Positions 63,452 to 64,000 of a DNA stretch of 64,000 nt are shown here, in pieces. Position numbers and translations under genes: made by a program. How positions within the stretch are numbered: position 1 is the stretch's first letter; each line of letters opens with the position of its first letter. The notes beneath the pieces are model-generated. The model ran no database searches, was not told the DNA's origin, and was given only the letters and a program-made list of their open reading frames with translations. The DNA comes from an uncultured Bacteroidota bacterium (GTDB taxonomy: Bacteria > Bacteroidota > Bacteroidia > Bacteroidales > P3), in assembly GCA_902790215.1 (NCBI GenBank), contig CADAQX010000027.1, positions 1 to 64,000 on the forward strand. The letters run 5' to 3'.

Positions 63452-64000
63452 TTATTGTCTGGATGTTACCACTTCGCCTTTGAGCGTGGCAGCAGTGCAG
63501 TCGGTAACTTTCACTTGGACATACTGTCCAGGCAGTATGTTGTGACGGTCGAAAACGATGACTTTGTTCTGGCTATTGCGGCCAAAGAGCTGCTCTTTGC
63601 TTCGGTGGGATTCGCCTTCCACCAGCACTTCAAAGGTTTTGCCTATCTCTTTGCGGTTGTTTTCGAGGGCAATCTGTCCCTGAAGGGCGATAATCTCTTC
63701 GAGGCGGCGGGTTTTCTCGGCATCGGGCACGTCGTCGGTCAAGTGTTTGGCGGCGTAGGTGTCGGGGCGCATGGAGAATTTGAACATATAGGCGTAGTCG
63801 TAGCGCACTTGGCGGAAGATGTCGAGGGTCTTGAGGTGGTCTTCCTCGGTCTCGGTGCAGAAACCGGCAATGACATCGGTGGTGATGGAGCAGTCGGGCA
63901 TATAACGCCGTATGGCAGCAATGCGGTCTAAGTACCATGCCGAGTCGTAGTGGCGGTTCATAAGTTTCAGCATTCGGTCACTGCCGCTCTGAACGGGCAG
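63452..64000 (-). CDS. miaB: MiaB tRNA methylthiotransferase, C-terminal part
   Basis: The frame enters from the right edge and gives 182 residues before the stop at 63452. Its first visible words, LPVQSGSDRMLKLMNRHY, match the radical-SAM core of MiaB, and TDVIAGFCTETEEDHLKTLD continues it. A TRAM domain ends the protein (GKTFEVLVEGESHRSKEQLF, GQYVQVKVTDCTAATLKGEV). The enzyme adds the methylthio group to i6A37 of tRNAs. The N-terminal Fe-S domain is outside the window. It heads a probable operon with the PASTA protein, the secreted protein and rluD. Confidence 0.93.
   Translation of the reverse strand: MPVQSGSDRMLKLMNRHYDSAWYLDRIAAIRRYMPDCSITTDVIAGFCTETEEDHLKTLDIFRQVRYDYAYMFKFSMRPDTYAAKHLTDDVPDAEKTRRLEEIIALQGQIALENNRKEIGKTFEVLVEGESHRSKEQLFGRNSQNKVIVFDRHNILPGQYVQVKVTDCTAATLKGEVVTSRQ

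Overview
The window looks like part of the chromosome of an anaerobic member of the Bacteroidota, most likely an uncultured Bacteroidales. The evidence is: promoters of the Bacteroidota type (TAnnTTTG, often with TTG 19 bases upstream); seven large secreted proteins, at least five of which end in type IX secretion sorting domains (both Por_Secre_tail type A and CHU_C type B); many short lipoproteins; a methylmalonyl-CoA mutase subunit; a UpxY-type NusG paralogue; and a multi-subunit [FeFe] hydrogenase, which implies fermentation with H2 metabolism. No transposase, integrase, phage gene, rRNA or CRISPR array was seen, so this reads as core chromosome with surface-protein genes interspersed.

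Layout. 1-5.5 kb: a truncated giant PKD-type secreted protein, tRNA-Val, and four small lipoproteins. 5.7-10.5 kb (minus strand): oppC-like permease, sufT, sufE, lptG/F and mutA. 11.1-14.3 kb: a type B sorted surface protein converging on an AddA/RecB-like helicase-nuclease (14.3-17.4 kb). 17.6-20.4 kb: tonB and an ABC-F ATPase. 20.4-23.9 kb (minus): an AAA_14/DUF4143 ATPase with a strong operator-like inverted repeat, a BaiN/HI0933-type flavoprotein and a universal stress protein. 24.0-27.8 kb: ruvB, hutI, lolD, rlmB. 28.6-40.6 kb: a single gene for a 3990-residue type A sorted surface protein, followed immediately by tilS. 42-46.5 kb: a lipoprotein, tRNA-Gln, lysS, an MBL hydrolase and ung. 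46.6-48.5 kb: another sorted protein. 48.5-50.4 kb: an SF1 helicase. 50.6-55.1 kb: the hydrogenase operon (HndB-, HndC/NuoF-, HydA- and NuoE-like). 55.2-56.4 kb: a UpxY-like regulator and a nitroreductase. 56.8-59.5 kb: two secreted proteins. 59.6-64 kb (minus): miaB (cut by the window edge), a PASTA protein, a sorted protein and rluD.

How the genes fit together. Several serve the cell envelope: lolD (lipoprotein release), lptG/F (LPS transport), tonB, lipoproteins and type IX cargo. Others serve RNA modification and translation (tilS, rlmB, rluD, miaB, lysS, ABC-F), DNA repair (ruvB, ung, addA, SF1 helicase) and redox metabolism (hydrogenase, Fe-S assembly by SufE/SufT, mutA).

The most notable observations are an in-frame TAG that splits the Fe-S domain of the hydrogenase NuoF-like subunit, a dispersed ~240-bp intergenic repeat present twice within a wider family of long palindromes (one a perfect 36-bp inverted repeat), a 19-bp inverted repeat at the start of the DUF4143 ATPase, the 12-kb surface-protein gene, and a recent 276-bp tandem duplication inside a sorted surface protein.
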